A stretch of 22,589 nucleotides of DNA, taken from contig DAOTKE010000048.1 of NCBI GenBank assembly GCA_035449085.1, positions 1 through 22,589 of the forward strand. Direction: 5' to 3'. Within the stretch, counting starts at the first letter, position 1. Each line of letters starts with the position of its first letter. This DNA comes from DUPH01 sp035449085. GTDB lineage: Bacteria; Verrucomicrobiota; Kiritimatiellia; RFP12; UBA1067. The notes beneath the pieces are model-generated. The model was not told the origin of the DNA. It was given only the letters and a program-made list of their open reading frames with translations, and did no database searches. Positions 6,892 to 15,383 of this stretch are shown piece by piece. The translations under genes were made by a program, and so were the position numbers.

Positions 6892-9800
6892 ATGAGAGTT
6901 GTTCGGTTGGACAGGATCGGTTGGCTGGCGACCGCATTGATGTTATACAGCGTGGCAGTGCGGGGGGAAGCCCAACAGGGAGGGCAGGCGGCTGACGACT
7001 CCCGCCGCGTGGCGTTGCTGGACGATACCTTGCCCGGACATGACCGTTCGGCGAACGCACGTTTGGCCGACGCGTTGACCGCCAAAGGGTTTGAGGTCAC
7101 GCGGCTGACGGCGGATCAGCTTCTCGATCCTGAAGCCCTGGTGGCGCAACGGTTCAGCGTGCTGATGCTGACACACGGCGACGCCCTGCCGGCTGGCGCG
7201 GTCAGGACGGTGGACCGTCTGGCGCGCGCAGGTGTCCACACGTTTTGCATCGGCGGTCCGTTCGCCGGCCGGTCACTTTGGCGCGTCGACGGGCATTGGC
7301 TCGACGCGGCCGGGCGCGCGGCGCTGGCGGAACGCGTTGAGCCCGCGTATCGGCCGTTTGAAATCAAGGCAGGCATGGATCTCAAAGCGTGGCGTCGGGC
7401 GACTTCCAGTGGTAATGCGAATAACACCTTCACGCTCGTGCCAGAAGGGCCCGGGGGCAACTCTTGCCTACGCATGGATTTTGATCGGTTACAAGGCTGG
7501 GAGATTCGCCACTCGCCCGAGGTATCCCAGTTGTTCGGGCCCGGTCATGACTTTGTGACCTTTCTTGCGAGAAGCGGCGAGCCCATGGCGCAGCTTGCGG
7601 TGGAGATCATGGAGCGAGACGGTTCGCGCTGGATCGCCGTGGCCGAGTTAACCCACGCATGGCGTCGGGTCGGTCTGCCGTTGGCCGCATTCCAGTACTG
7701 GCAGGATTCGCCGACGAAGGGGAAGCGCGGCGGGCAGAATGACCGCTTGCGTGCGGAACAGGCGGTACGCATCTGTTTCGGTATGTCAGCCTCGCATACG
7801 CCTGCGATGGTCGGCGGCTCGCATACGGTGTGGCTGACCGATGTGGGATCGGCACGCGATCCGTTGGCTGCGGCGGATCTTGCGCTGCCGCCTGCGGATC
7901 TTTCGCTGGAAGGGCTCTACCCGCGTTACAAAACGCACACAGTGACGGGGGATGTGTCAGTGGCAGGCATACTCTGTCGGGATGTGGTGTGCGCGATTCC
8001 GCGTACGCGCGGTGAAGGCTATGGCCGCGGCGCGAAGTGGCGTTTTGTGACGCTCGCCGAGGCGCGTCGGTCTGACGCTAAAACGGGCGGTGCATGCGAA
8101 TGGCTGGCGCTGAACTGCCACTCAAACAGGGCTGGAAGTGTCTTTGCCGGATTCGGTTATTGTGACCCCGCCGTATGGAGTTCGCCGGCTGTGCTGGCGC
8201 GTGTGGTGTCGGCAGTCGAACGCGTGACGCGCGGCACCCTGGTCGAAACGGCCGGCCCCGAACAGTTCGCGTATTGGCCGGGCGAGCCGATCACATTCGG
8301 AGCATCGATCCGGCGGTTCGTCGCAACACCGCGCGAGGGCACAGTAACGTTTAGCGTAGAGCGTGACGGACGTACGGTGTGGCGTACGCAGGTGCCGCGG
8401 ACGTTCGCGCATGGCGCCGCCGATTGCAAGGCCATATGGCAACCGCCGTCCGGACCGGCCGAGTATCGCTATCGGATTACAGTTTCTGACGGTGTGTGCG
8501 AGGAGACGGTCAGCCAGACCTTCGCGGTGCTGTCGCCCGAGTCTGATCCGGGCGAAGCGTTTATCACGGCACGCGACGGTAATTTCTGGCTAGAGGGCAA
8601 GCGGTGGTATCCGGTCGGGATGAACTATTGGCCGCTCTATGTGTCGGGTATGGATCATGCCGATTATTGGGCCGGCTGGTTGCGCGACCCGTTTTACGCG
8701 CCGGAAGAGGTTGAGCGCGACCTGCGGCATTTGACGGAGTTGGGCGTCAACATGGTCAGCATCCAGGCGCCGCCGCAACGCGAATATCGGAACCTGCTCG
8801 ATTTTCTGCGGCGGTGCCGCAGGCACGGCATCTATGTGAACCTGTTTATGGGACAGGCCTCGCCGTTGGCTTTCAAGGAAGCGGATCTCAAAGCGTATCT
8901 GGAACGGGCGCGACTGCCTGGCAACGCCACGGTCTTCGCCTACGATACGATCTGGGAGCCGGGAAATTATGTGTTTAAAGACGATGCGGCGCGCGCACGG
9001 TGGGACGGCGCGTGGCGTGAGTGGATCGACGAGCGTTACGGGTCGTTGGCGCGCGCCGAACGCGACTGGGGCATCAGGGCGCGGCGTGGCAAAGATGGCC
9101 GTGTGATCTCTCCGCCGGACGCCTGGTTCCGCGAGGACGGCGCGTGGCGTGTGCAGATGGCCGCATACCGCCGCTTCATGGATACGCTCACGAGCCGGCT
9201 TTGGGGCAAGGCGCATCGCCGTCTGCGCGAACTGGATCCGAACCATTTGATCAGTTTTCGTCAGGGGAATACGTTGCCCTATGATTTTGCGCTCAGTGGC
9301 CCGGTCAAGCACATCGACTTCATCTGTCCCGAAGGCTATGCGATTCCGGATACCGATGAAGGGGAAGACGCGATCGGATTCATCACGCGGTATGTGTCGT
9401 TCACGACGGGGGGCAAGCCGGTGGTCTGGTCGGAGTTCGGTCTCAGTGTGTGGGACGGCGTGCGCATGACGCAGGATCCGGCGGCGATTGAGCGGCAGGG
9501 GCGATATTCGGAACGGTTTTATCGGACCGGCCTGGAGGCGGGCGCGGTGGGCACTGTGCCATGGTGGTGGGTCGGCGGTTACCGGGTGGGGGAGCGCAGT
9601 GATTTCGGGATCATTGAACCGGATCGTGTGGAACGACCTGCCGCCAGCCTGATCCGGGCGTATGCGCCACGCTTCAAAAAGGAGCGTGAACCGGTGGTGC
9701 CGACCGAGTGGCTCGCCTTTGACCGCGACGCGCACGCGGGCGGATATTGGCGTGCGGCTTTTCACGAGGGGGCCGCCGCTTATCGTGTCGCGCGTCAGGC

Positions 9801-10344
9801 AGGACGTATGCTGGGGGTGCGTTCCCCGGGCCTTGGTCTGAGCCAAGCGGAGGCGATCAGCCTTGCGGTGGGCAATGTGCCGTGCGACGGCACCAATCCC
9901 CCCAAATATCTGGACGCGGAGTTTACGCGGTTAGAGATTCGCGACGTGGACGGCGCATGGCGCGAGGCGGAAAATGGTGCAGTGATCGCTGTGGCGTCGG
10001 GGCGTCCCGTACGTGCGCGGGTCGTGGTCGGTAACACGCAGGTCGCGACCTGGCGTGCCGGCGACCGGCAACATGCGGTGACACTCCGGGTTCGTGAAAA
10101 GGCCAGCGGACGGACGCTCGGCCGTCATCCGTTGCCGCCGCGGCACGACGGTCGCACTGCAGACGTGCCTTATCTGGCTGATGCCGATTTCGGCGAGATC
10201 GATCTGTTCCGAACAGCGGGAACGGACGCAGCGGCGCTGCCGACAGAGATCGCAGTACAACTGGAGGTCTCGCACCAGCCCCCGATTCCCTTTGGAGAGG
10301 TTCGGTCGTTCATGTTGAAAGCAAGCAACATGAACACACGGTAA
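6892..10344 (+). CDS. Secreted multidomain glycoside hydrolase-like protein (clan GH-A TIM barrel)
   Basis: The start is ATG 6892, preceded by AAGGAG (6880-6885) at 6 bases; this gives 1150 residues with a signal peptide (MRVVRLDR, hydrophobic WLATALMLYSVAV, likely cleavage after GEA27). Residues about 36-125 resemble a flavodoxin/glutamine-amidotransferase-like fold (RVALLDD, VLMLTHG). Residues about 150-340 look like a beta-sandwich carbohydrate-binding domain, and about 480-555 like an Ig-type domain. The catalytic barrel spans about 562-930, starting WYPVGMNYWPLY. Candidate catalytic residues are Glu689 (DTIWEPGNY) and Glu848 (VVWSEFGLS), 159 residues apart, as expected for a retaining clan GH-A enzyme. 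The last 220 residues are beta-rich. A family number and substrate cannot be assigned; a GH5- or GH42-like activity on plant or host polysaccharide is plausible. The Trp before Glu689, where Asn is usual, is odd. Confidence 0.8.
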   Translation: MRVVRLDRIGWLATALMLYSVAVRGEAQQGGQAADDSRRVALLDDTLPGHDRSANARLADALTAKGFEVTRLTADQLLDPEALVAQRFSVLMLTHGDALPAGAVRTVDRLARAGVHTFCIGGPFAGRSLWRVDGHWLDAAGRAALAERVEPAYRPFEIKAGMDLKAWRRATSSGNANNTFTLVPEGPGGNSCLRMDFDRLQGWEIRHSPEVSQLFGPGHDFVTFLARSGEPMAQLAVEIMERDGSRWIAVAELTHAWRRVGLPLAAFQYWQDSPTKGKRGGQNDRLRAEQAVRICFGMSASHTPAMVGGSHTVWLTDVGSARDPLAAADLALPPADLSLEGLYPRYKTHTVTGDVSVAGILCRDVVCAIPRTRGEGYGRGAKWRFVTLAEARRSDAKTGGACEWLALNCHSNRAGSVFAGFGYCDPAVWSSPAVLARVVSAVERVTRGTLVETAGPEQFAYWPGEPITFGASIRRFVATPREGTVTFSVERDGRTVWRTQVPRTFAHGAADCKAIWQPPSGPAEYRYRITVSDGVCEETVSQTFAVLSPESDPGEAFITARDGNFWLEGKRWYPVGMNYWPLYVSGMDHADYWAGWLRDPFYAPEEVERDLRHLTELGVNMVSIQAPPQREYRNLLDFLRRCRRHGIYVNLFMGQASPLAFKEADLKAYLERARLPGNATVFAYDTIWEPGNYVFKDDAARARWDGAWREWIDERYGSLARAERDWGIRARRGKDGRVISPPDAWFREDGAWRVQMAAYRRFMDTLTSRLWGKAHRRLRELDPNHLISFRQGNTLPYDFALSGPVKHIDFICPEGYAIPDTDEGEDAIGFITRYVSFTTGGKPVVWSEFGLSVWDGVRMTQDPAAIERQGRYSERFYRTGLEAGAVGTVPWWWVGGYRVGERSDFGIIEPDRVERPAASLIRAYAPRFKKEREPVVPTEWLAFDRDAHAGGYWRAAFHEGAAAYRVARQAGRMLGVRSPGLGLSQAEAISLAVGNVPCDGTNPPKYLDAEFTRLEIRDVDGAWREAENGAVIAVASGRPVRARVVVGNTQVATWRAGDRQHAVTLRVREKASGRTLGRHPLPPRHDGRTADVPYLADADFGEIDLFRTAGTDAAALPTEIAVQLEVSHQPPIPFGEVRSFMLKASNMNTR

Positions 10345-10353
10345 CATGCCTGC

Positions 10354-12516
10354 TCAGGTCAGTACGCCTTTCGGCGGGGTTTCATTGTCATCCCACCAGC
10401 CCGGCTTTTTGGTGGCGATTTTGGCGATGTCCTTGGAGGTCATCTGGATACCCTTCGCCGCCACGCCTTTCACCAGCACGTCAGAGGGCGTGAACATCTG
10501 CTGGTGGATGCGTTGCGACTTCGCCGGCTTGTATTTGACGTAAATCGCGTCGGGCACATCTTCCTCGAACAGGAGGATTTTGCTGCCCTCTGGCGCCAAT
10601 CGGTACTCTTTGTTCTGGATGGCGCCGCCGAAGGCGAACCGTTTGATGTAGGTGAAGCCGTAGTGCGGCTCGGTGTAGACGCAGGTGAACGCTTTGTCCC
10701 GGTCGAAGACCTGGCAGTACGTCGCGCCCTTCTTGTCGACAAAGAATTTGTCGGGCGGCGGCATCATCTTGTACCGGCCGTCGTTCCAGACCACGATGAT
10801 CTTGTCGAGTGACGAACATTTGAAAAGCTCTTCACCATTCCGGATGTCGGTGCCGATATACCCGTTCTCACGGTCGATCTTGAGCGACAGTTCGGTGGCC
10901 GTGAGGGCGCGCACCTCGATCTGTCCGAAAGGCGATTCGGCGATTTGGGTGAGGCGCGGATAGAGGGGCCGGTACTTTTTGACCAGGTTTTTCAGGTAGC
11001 GTACCGCATATCCGCGTAACCCCTTGATATTCTCGGCGACCTCCTGCTCTTCGCGCAGGATGCCTTCAATCTCCTGGCGGTTCTTCTCGATGTCATACCG
11101 CGAGATGCGCCGGATCTTGATCTGCAGCAGCGACTCGACATCCTCCAGCGTGACCTCGCGGCGCAACCGCTTGAGGAAAGGCTTGAAGCCATCGAGTACC
11201 GCCTGTTGCACCGCTTCATAGCTGGTCTGTTCCTCGATGCGCTTGTAAATGCGTTCCTCGATGAAGATCTGTTCCAGCGTCTTGCTGTGGAAGAGGTCGT
11301 CCAGTTCCTTGCGGCGCAACTCAAGCTCGCGCAGCAACAGATCCAGAAGCTGGTCGGTGCATGCTTTCAGGATCTCGCTGACCGTCATCTCGCGCGGCCG
11401 GTTACGGTAGAGCACGATCGGACGACTCGACAGGGAGGATTCGCAGGCGGTGAAAGCGTAGAGTGCCTTGATCGTCTGATCCTGGGTCGCGCCCACGTTC
11501 AACGTCAATTCGATCTCGACCTTTTCTGCCGTGAAATCGTTGATCTGTTTGACCGGCACCTTTTTCTTCTTGATCGCCTCTTCGATGTTGGCGATCAGCG
11601 ATTCGGTGGTCTGGCCGAACGGCAGCGCGGTGATCGCGAGCTTGTTGTGCTGGCGGTGCTCGATCACGGCGCGGAGTTTGATGCGGCCATTGCCGTCCTC
11701 ATACTCCGAGACATCCATGATGCCGCCGGTCTGGAAGTCCGGGAAGACCTGAAACGGCTTCTTCTGGATGATCGCGATCTGGGCCTCCAGCAGCTCGATG
11801 AAGTTGTGCGGCAGAATCGCGGTGGAGAGACCCACGGCGATACCGTCCGCCCCGAGCATCAGCAGCAGCGGCAGTTTACAAGGCAGCAGCACCGGCTCTT
11901 TGTTGCGGCCATCGTAGCTGGGGATGAAGGCGGTCAGCTTGGGATTGAAAAGCTCGTTGCGAGCAAGCTCCGTGAGACGGCATTCAATGTAACGCGAGGC
12001 GGCGGCGGGATCGCCGGTGAAGATGTTGCCGTAGTTTCCCTGACCCTCGATGAGGTAGCGCTTGTTGGCCAGATTGACGATGGCATCCGCGATCGACGCA
12101 TCGCCGTGCGGGTGGTACTGCATCGTGTGGCCGACCACGTTGGCGACCTTGATGAAGCGCCCGTCGTCCTTCTCCCACAGGCTGTGCAGGATGCGCCGCT
12201 GCACGGGCTTCAGCCCGTCTTCGACCGTCGGGATGGCGCGGTTGCAGATGGTGTAGGAGGCGAACTGAAGGAAGTTACTGTCCATCAACTCGCGCAACGG
12301 GCCATCACCACCATGCGCACTGGCCGCAGCCTGGCGTTCGGCGGCCGAGAGACTGCCTTCCCGCCCCGACAGGCCTGTTTCGGCATCGTCTTCGTCTTCA
12401 GCGGGCGCGGTCGGGACGGCGTCAAACAGCGTCATGTCATCAAACAGGCTGGGCGGTTGGTCGGTGCTGGCTTCCGCCTTCCTGTTCCGTTTCGGTTTTC
12501 CTGAAGACTTGCTCAC
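10354..12516 (-). CDS. parC: DNA topoisomerase IV subunit A (GyrA/ParC family)
   Basis: This 720-residue DNA-cleaving subunit of a type IIA topoisomerase works with the ParE encoded just upstream to decatenate and relax DNA. Residues 1-75 are a low-complexity charged extension (KPKRNRKAE, AEDEDDAE). The winged-helix breakage domain follows (ICNRAIPTVEDGLKPVQRRIL, VVGHTMQYHPHGDASI), with the active-site Tyr176 in AAASRYIECRLTELA. Residues about 400-480 form the coiled-coil gate and about 520-720 a shortened beta-pinwheel. No GyrA box (QRRGGKG) is seen, which supports topoisomerase IV over gyrase. The start is GTG at 12516 with GAGGA (12530-12526) nine bases upstream; the GTGA sequence overlaps the parE stop by 4 bases, implying translational coupling. 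The 3' end converges on the glycoside hydrolase gene with only 9 bases between stops. Confidence 0.93.
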   Translation of the reverse strand: MSKSSGKPKRNRKAEASTDQPPSLFDDMTLFDAVPTAPAEDEDDAETGLSGREGSLSAAERQAAASAHGGDGPLRELMDSNFLQFASYTICNRAIPTVEDGLKPVQRRILHSLWEKDDGRFIKVANVVGHTMQYHPHGDASIADAIVNLANKRYLIEGQGNYGNIFTGDPAAASRYIECRLTELARNELFNPKLTAFIPSYDGRNKEPVLLPCKLPLLLMLGADGIAVGLSTAILPHNFIELLEAQIAIIQKKPFQVFPDFQTGGIMDVSEYEDGNGRIKLRAVIEHRQHNKLAITALPFGQTTESLIANIEEAIKKKKVPVKQINDFTAEKVEIELTLNVGATQDQTIKALYAFTACESSLSSRPIVLYRNRPREMTVSEILKACTDQLLDLLLRELELRRKELDDLFHSKTLEQIFIEERIYKRIEEQTSYEAVQQAVLDGFKPFLKRLRREVTLEDVESLLQIKIRRISRYDIEKNRQEIEGILREEQEVAENIKGLRGYAVRYLKNLVKKYRPLYPRLTQIAESPFGQIEVRALTATELSLKIDRENGYIGTDIRNGEELFKCSSLDKIIVVWNDGRYKMMPPPDKFFVDKKGATYCQVFDRDKAFTCVYTEPHYGFTYIKRFAFGGAIQNKEYRLAPEGSKILLFEEDVPDAIYVKYKPAKSQRIHQQMFTPSDVLVKGVAAKGIQMTSKDIAKIATKKPGWWDDNETPPKGVLT

Positions 12517-14339
12517 GACAACGATTCCTCGGTGATCACCAGGTTGTCCATAATGTACTGGCGCCGCTCCTGGGTGTTGCGCCCCATGTAGAATTCGACC
12601 GTATCTTTAAGATCGCGGTCGCGTGTGCTGTCAACCGGTGTCAGCCGCATGCTCTTACCGATAAAGTTCTTGAATTCATCCGGGGAGATTTCTCCCAAGC
12701 CCTTGAAGCGGGTGATTTCCGGATTTTTCCCGCAGGCCGCGATTGCGGCCAGGCGCTCCTCTTCACTGTAACAATAAAACGTTTGCTTCTTGTTGCGCAC
12801 GCGGAAGAGCGGCGTCTCCAGCAGATAGAGATGGCCCTCTTTGATGACCCGGTCGAAAAAGCGCAGGAAGAGGGTGATCATCAGGTTGCGGATGTGCAGG
12901 CCATCGACATCGGCGTCGGTGGCGAGAATCACCTTTTGGTAACGCAGGCGGTCGACCGATTCTTCGATGTCGAGGCTCTGCATCAGGTTGTAAATCTCGA
13001 CGTTCTTGTACAGCGCGTCGCGTTTTGCGTCGCACACGTTGAGCGGCTTGCCCTTGAGAGTGAAGATCGCCTGCGTGTTGACGTCGCGGCAGCTCACGAT
13101 CGAGCCGGCGGCGGACTGACCTTCGGTGATGAAGATCATGGTGTCGAGCCCGGTGCCCTTCTGCTTGTTCAGGTGGCGCTTGCAGTCTTTGAGCTGCGGG
13201 ACGCGGACGGACACCGCGCGCGAGCGCTCGCGCGCCAGCTTTTTGACCGCGTTGAGCTCGGCGCGCAGCTTGCCGGTCTCCTCGACCTTGCTGATCAGCT
13301 TGGCGGCTTCGGCCGGCTCGCGGTGCAGCATCTCCTCGACGACGCGCTTGATTTCGGCGACCAGATCGGAACGGATCTCCTGGTTGCCCAGCTTGTTCTT
13401 GGTCTGCGACTCGAAAATCGGATCTTTAAGCCGGATCGCGATCGCTCCGATGATGCCCTCGCGCACGTCATCGCCGTCGAACTTCTTTTTGCTGAATTCA
13501 TTGACCGCTTTGAGCAGGCCCTCTTTGAAGGCCGACAGGTGCGTGCCGCCGTCGTTGGTGAACTGACCGTTGACGAAGGAGTAGTACTCTTCGCTGAAGC
13601 GGTTGGTGTGCGTGAAGACCAGCTCCAGCGTCTTCGAACGGTAATGGAACGGCTGGTACAGTTTTTCAAACTGCGCCTCGTCGTGGATCAGGTCCAGCAG
13701 GCCGTTCTCGGAAACGATCCTGTTGCCGTTCAGTTCCAGGGTCAGTCCGGCATTGAGATAGGCGTACATGCGTAGGCGGCGCAGTACATGCTCCTCGCGG
13801 AACTGATACTTTTTGAAGATGTCAGGATCGGGCGTGAAACGCACGTAAGTGCCGTTGCGCTGGGGCGAGGTACACTTGCCGCGCTTCTGCGAGATGAGTT
13901 GACCGCGCTGGAAAAGGGCTTCAGAGTATTCGCCGTCGCGGAACGCACGCACCTCAAACTCCGTGGAGAGAGCGTTCACCGCCTTGGTGCCGACGCCGTT
14001 CATACCCACCGAAAACTGAAAGACATCATCGCTGAACTTGCCGCCGGTGTTGATCTGGGAGACACACTCGACCACCTTGCCCAGCGGAATGCCGCGGCCG
14101 TAGTCGCGGACGGTGACCTCGCCGGTGTTATACGACAGGGAGATCTCGACCCGCTTGCCGTAGCCCATGATGAACTCGTCCACGGCATTGTCGATCACCT
14201 CCTTCAGGAGGATGTAGATTCCGTCTTCGTATTGGCCGCCGTCGCTGGTCCGGCCGATATACATGCCGGTACGCTTGCGGATATGCTCAATCGCTGAAAG
14301 GGTCTGTATGTGCTTGTCGTCGTACGTGCTGGCTGACAT
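12513..14339 (-). CDS. parE: DNA topoisomerase IV subunit B (GyrB/ParE family)
   Basis: This 608-residue ATPase subunit drives strand passage by topoisomerase IV. The GHKL ATP-binding fold shows KEVIDNAVDEF (Glu47, Asn51), RDYGRGIP (Asp79) and GMNGVGTKAVN; GGTHLSAFKEGL (about 264-275) and QTKNKLGN (switch lysine, about 312-319) follow. The TOPRIM metal-binding site consists of Glu406 in EGQSAAGS and the triad ATDADVDG (Asp475, Asp477, Asp479), and RFKGLGEISPDEF is near the C-terminus. The EGQSA form (usually EGDSA) with SCRDVNTQAIFTLKGKPLN resembles ParE of Bacteroidetes and Chlamydiae more than proteobacterial GyrB. The short length, without the large enterobacterial insertion, fits ParE. 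No Shine-Dalgarno is visible before the ATG at 14339; a run of seven G (14351-14357, plus strand) lies there instead. It sits 42 bases after the cyclophilin gene, probably in one operon. Confidence 0.94.
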   Translation of the reverse strand: MSASTYDDKHIQTLSAIEHIRKRTGMYIGRTSDGGQYEDGIYILLKEVIDNAVDEFIMGYGKRVEISLSYNTGEVTVRDYGRGIPLGKVVECVSQINTGGKFSDDVFQFSVGMNGVGTKAVNALSTEFEVRAFRDGEYSEALFQRGQLISQKRGKCTSPQRNGTYVRFTPDPDIFKKYQFREEHVLRRLRMYAYLNAGLTLELNGNRIVSENGLLDLIHDEAQFEKLYQPFHYRSKTLELVFTHTNRFSEEYYSFVNGQFTNDGGTHLSAFKEGLLKAVNEFSKKKFDGDDVREGIIGAIAIRLKDPIFESQTKNKLGNQEIRSDLVAEIKRVVEEMLHREPAEAAKLISKVEETGKLRAELNAVKKLARERSRAVSVRVPQLKDCKRHLNKQKGTGLDTMIFITEGQSAAGSIVSCRDVNTQAIFTLKGKPLNVCDAKRDALYKNVEIYNLMQSLDIEESVDRLRYQKVILATDADVDGLHIRNLMITLFLRFFDRVIKEGHLYLLETPLFRVRNKKQTFYCYSEEERLAAIAACGKNPEITRFKGLGEISPDEFKNFIGKSMRLTPVDSTRDRDLKDTVEFYMGRNTQERRQYIMDNLVITEESLS

Positions 14340-14381
14340 GGAATGGAATTGGGGGGGATGCAGGGGTCGCGCTGCTTGGAT

Positions 14382-15014
14382 TCAAGGTGTGGCGGGCGCG
14401 GCTGCCTCGGTTTTACGTCGGATACTGGTGATGACCACCGGTTCCAGCGGCACGTTCTGGTGACGACCAGAAAACCCGGTCGGGGTCTTCGCGATCTTGT
14501 CCACCACGTCCATGCCCTCAATGACTTTGCCGAACACGCAGTATCCGTAGCCTGCGTCGGTCTTGGCCTTGAAGTTCAAATGTCCGCTGTTATCGGTCAG
14601 GTTGATGAAAAATTGGCTGGTGGCGCTGTCCACGACCATGGTGCGGGCCATGGCCAGCGTGCCGCGTTCGTTCCGGAGACCGTTGTCGGCCTCGTTCTTG
14701 ATGGGGGCGTTGGTTTTTTTCTGTACCATGTCCTTGGTGAAGCCGCCGCCCTGGATCATGAAGCCGTCGATCACGCGGTGAAAGATGGTCCCGTCGTAAA
14801 ACTTGGCGTCGATATAGGCGAGCATGTTGCTGACCGTCACGGGTGCTTTGTCAGGGTACAGTTCAGCCGTTATGGTTCCAAAATTGGTCTCGATCACAAT
14901 TTGCATAGCTTTTCGCTCCTGAGAGGCAGCCGTCTGAAGAGTCACTGTCCCCAGCGAGACGTCTGCCAGAACCCAACACGGCAACATGAGCAACGCGGCG
15001 AAAAAACCCTTCAT
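14382..15014 (-). CDS. Cyclophilin-type peptidyl-prolyl cis-trans isomerase, apparently with two starts
   Basis: From the ATG at 15014 the protein has 210 residues: a signal peptide (MKGFFAALLMLPCWVLA, likely cut before Asp18), a 19-residue linker, then the cyclophilin domain from Met37 (IVIETNFGTITAELYPDKAP, FHRVIDGFMIQGGGF with the catalytic Arg, SQFFINLTDN, YCVFGKVIEGMDVVDKIA). The family isomerises Xaa-Pro bonds to help protein folding; the compact form is closest to PpiA/PpiB. Two Shine-Dalgarno sites are visible: AAGGGGG before 15014 and AGGAG (14920-14916) nine bases before the internal ATG at 14906, which would give a 174-residue cytosolic PpiB-like protein. Either both forms are made or one start is vestigial. 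It is the first gene of the probable ppi-parE-parC operon. Confidence 0.93.
   Translation of the reverse strand: MKGFFAALLMLPCWVLADVSLGTVTLQTAASQERKAMQIVIETNFGTITAELYPDKAPVTVSNMLAYIDAKFYDGTIFHRVIDGFMIQGGGFTKDMVQKKTNAPIKNEADNGLRNERGTLAMARTMVVDSATSQFFINLTDNSGHLNFKAKTDAGYGYCVFGKVIEGMDVVDKIAKTPTGFSGRHQNVPLEPVVITSIRRKTEAAAPATP
14904..14920 (-). promoter_or_regulatory. Internal ribosome-binding site and start within the cyclophilin gene
   Basis: AGGAG (14920-14916) stands nine bases before the in-frame ATG 14906-14904 (residue Met37), exactly where the conserved cyclophilin domain begins. Its spacing is as good as that of the upstream start, so a second, unexported product is likely. Confidence 0.5.
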
Positions 15015-15102
15015 CTCTCGATCCCCCTTTTCGCTGTATTACATGTTGCCAGTTTACTGCCTCCCATGGGGAAAATCCAGTGGAAATGTGAGGGGCTACT
15101 CA

Positions 15103-15130
15103 AGGAGGAATCAGGATTTAGGAATGAGGG
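15103..15130. repeat. Degenerate 7-bp tandem repeat, four units (NNNAGGA)
   Basis: Four consecutive heptamers read AGGAGGA, ATCAGGA, TTTAGGA and ATGAGGG. The last four bases are conserved and the first three vary. This is one of three four-unit period-7 tracts in spacers of this window. Confidence 0.6.
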
Positions 15131-15153
15131 GTTGAAGACCAAATCGTCCCCCA

Positions 15154-15239
15154 GACAGGGCTGTCACGAGTACGGGCTGACACCTCAGCCTCGATCCTGG
15201 TACGGGAAATGGTGCCTTCATGATGAAGACACGAGTGTC
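15154..15239. repeat. Cluster of short palindromes able to form consecutive hairpins
   Basis: The elements are GACAG-GG-CTGTC (15154-15165); GGCTGA-CACC-TCAGCC (15175-15190), an ideal hairpin; GTGCCTTCAT-G-ATGAAGACAC (15212-15232, one G-T mismatch); and GACAC-GA-GTGTC (15228-15239), which overlaps the third. A related segment beginning CACGAGT occurs at 15165 and again at 15230. The density suggests a structured RNA or a REP-like element, but neither is a recognised family. Confidence 0.45.
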
Positions 15240-15345
15240 GGCTCTGTTTGGACGCTTATAGCTTCCCAGCCTTCAAGGTGTTGTAACTCCTTACGCCAAA
15301 ATCCTCCTTAGCGTGCAGCTTCCGCCAAGTTGAAGCGCCCCCCCC

Positions 15346-15383
15346 TTGTCGCCGGGTGTTCGCATGGGGTATAGTACCCGGCG
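15346..15383 (+). promoter_or_regulatory. Promoter of the thioredoxin-like gene enclosed by an 8-bp inverted repeat
   Basis: TTGTCG (15346-15351) and TATAGT (15370-15375) are separated by 18 bases. Perfect inverted arms CGCCGGGT (15350-15357) and ACCCGGCG (15376-15383) enclose the spacer and -10 box, so the right arm lies at the expected transcription start. A run of eight C (15338-15345) abuts the -35 box. The arms could bind a dimeric regulator. Confidence 0.5.

Noticed and set aside
8590..9846. 418-codon open frame on the minus strand
   Set aside because: It lies entirely antisense to the glycoside hydrolase gene, has an Arg/His/Pro-rich composition typical of a shadow frame in GC-rich DNA, and resembles no family.
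11206..12504. 432-codon open frame on the plus strand
   Set aside because: It is antisense to parC, whose family match is unambiguous, and has no ribosome-binding site.
12783..13775. 330-codon open frame on the plus strand
   Set aside because: It is the antisense shadow of parE.
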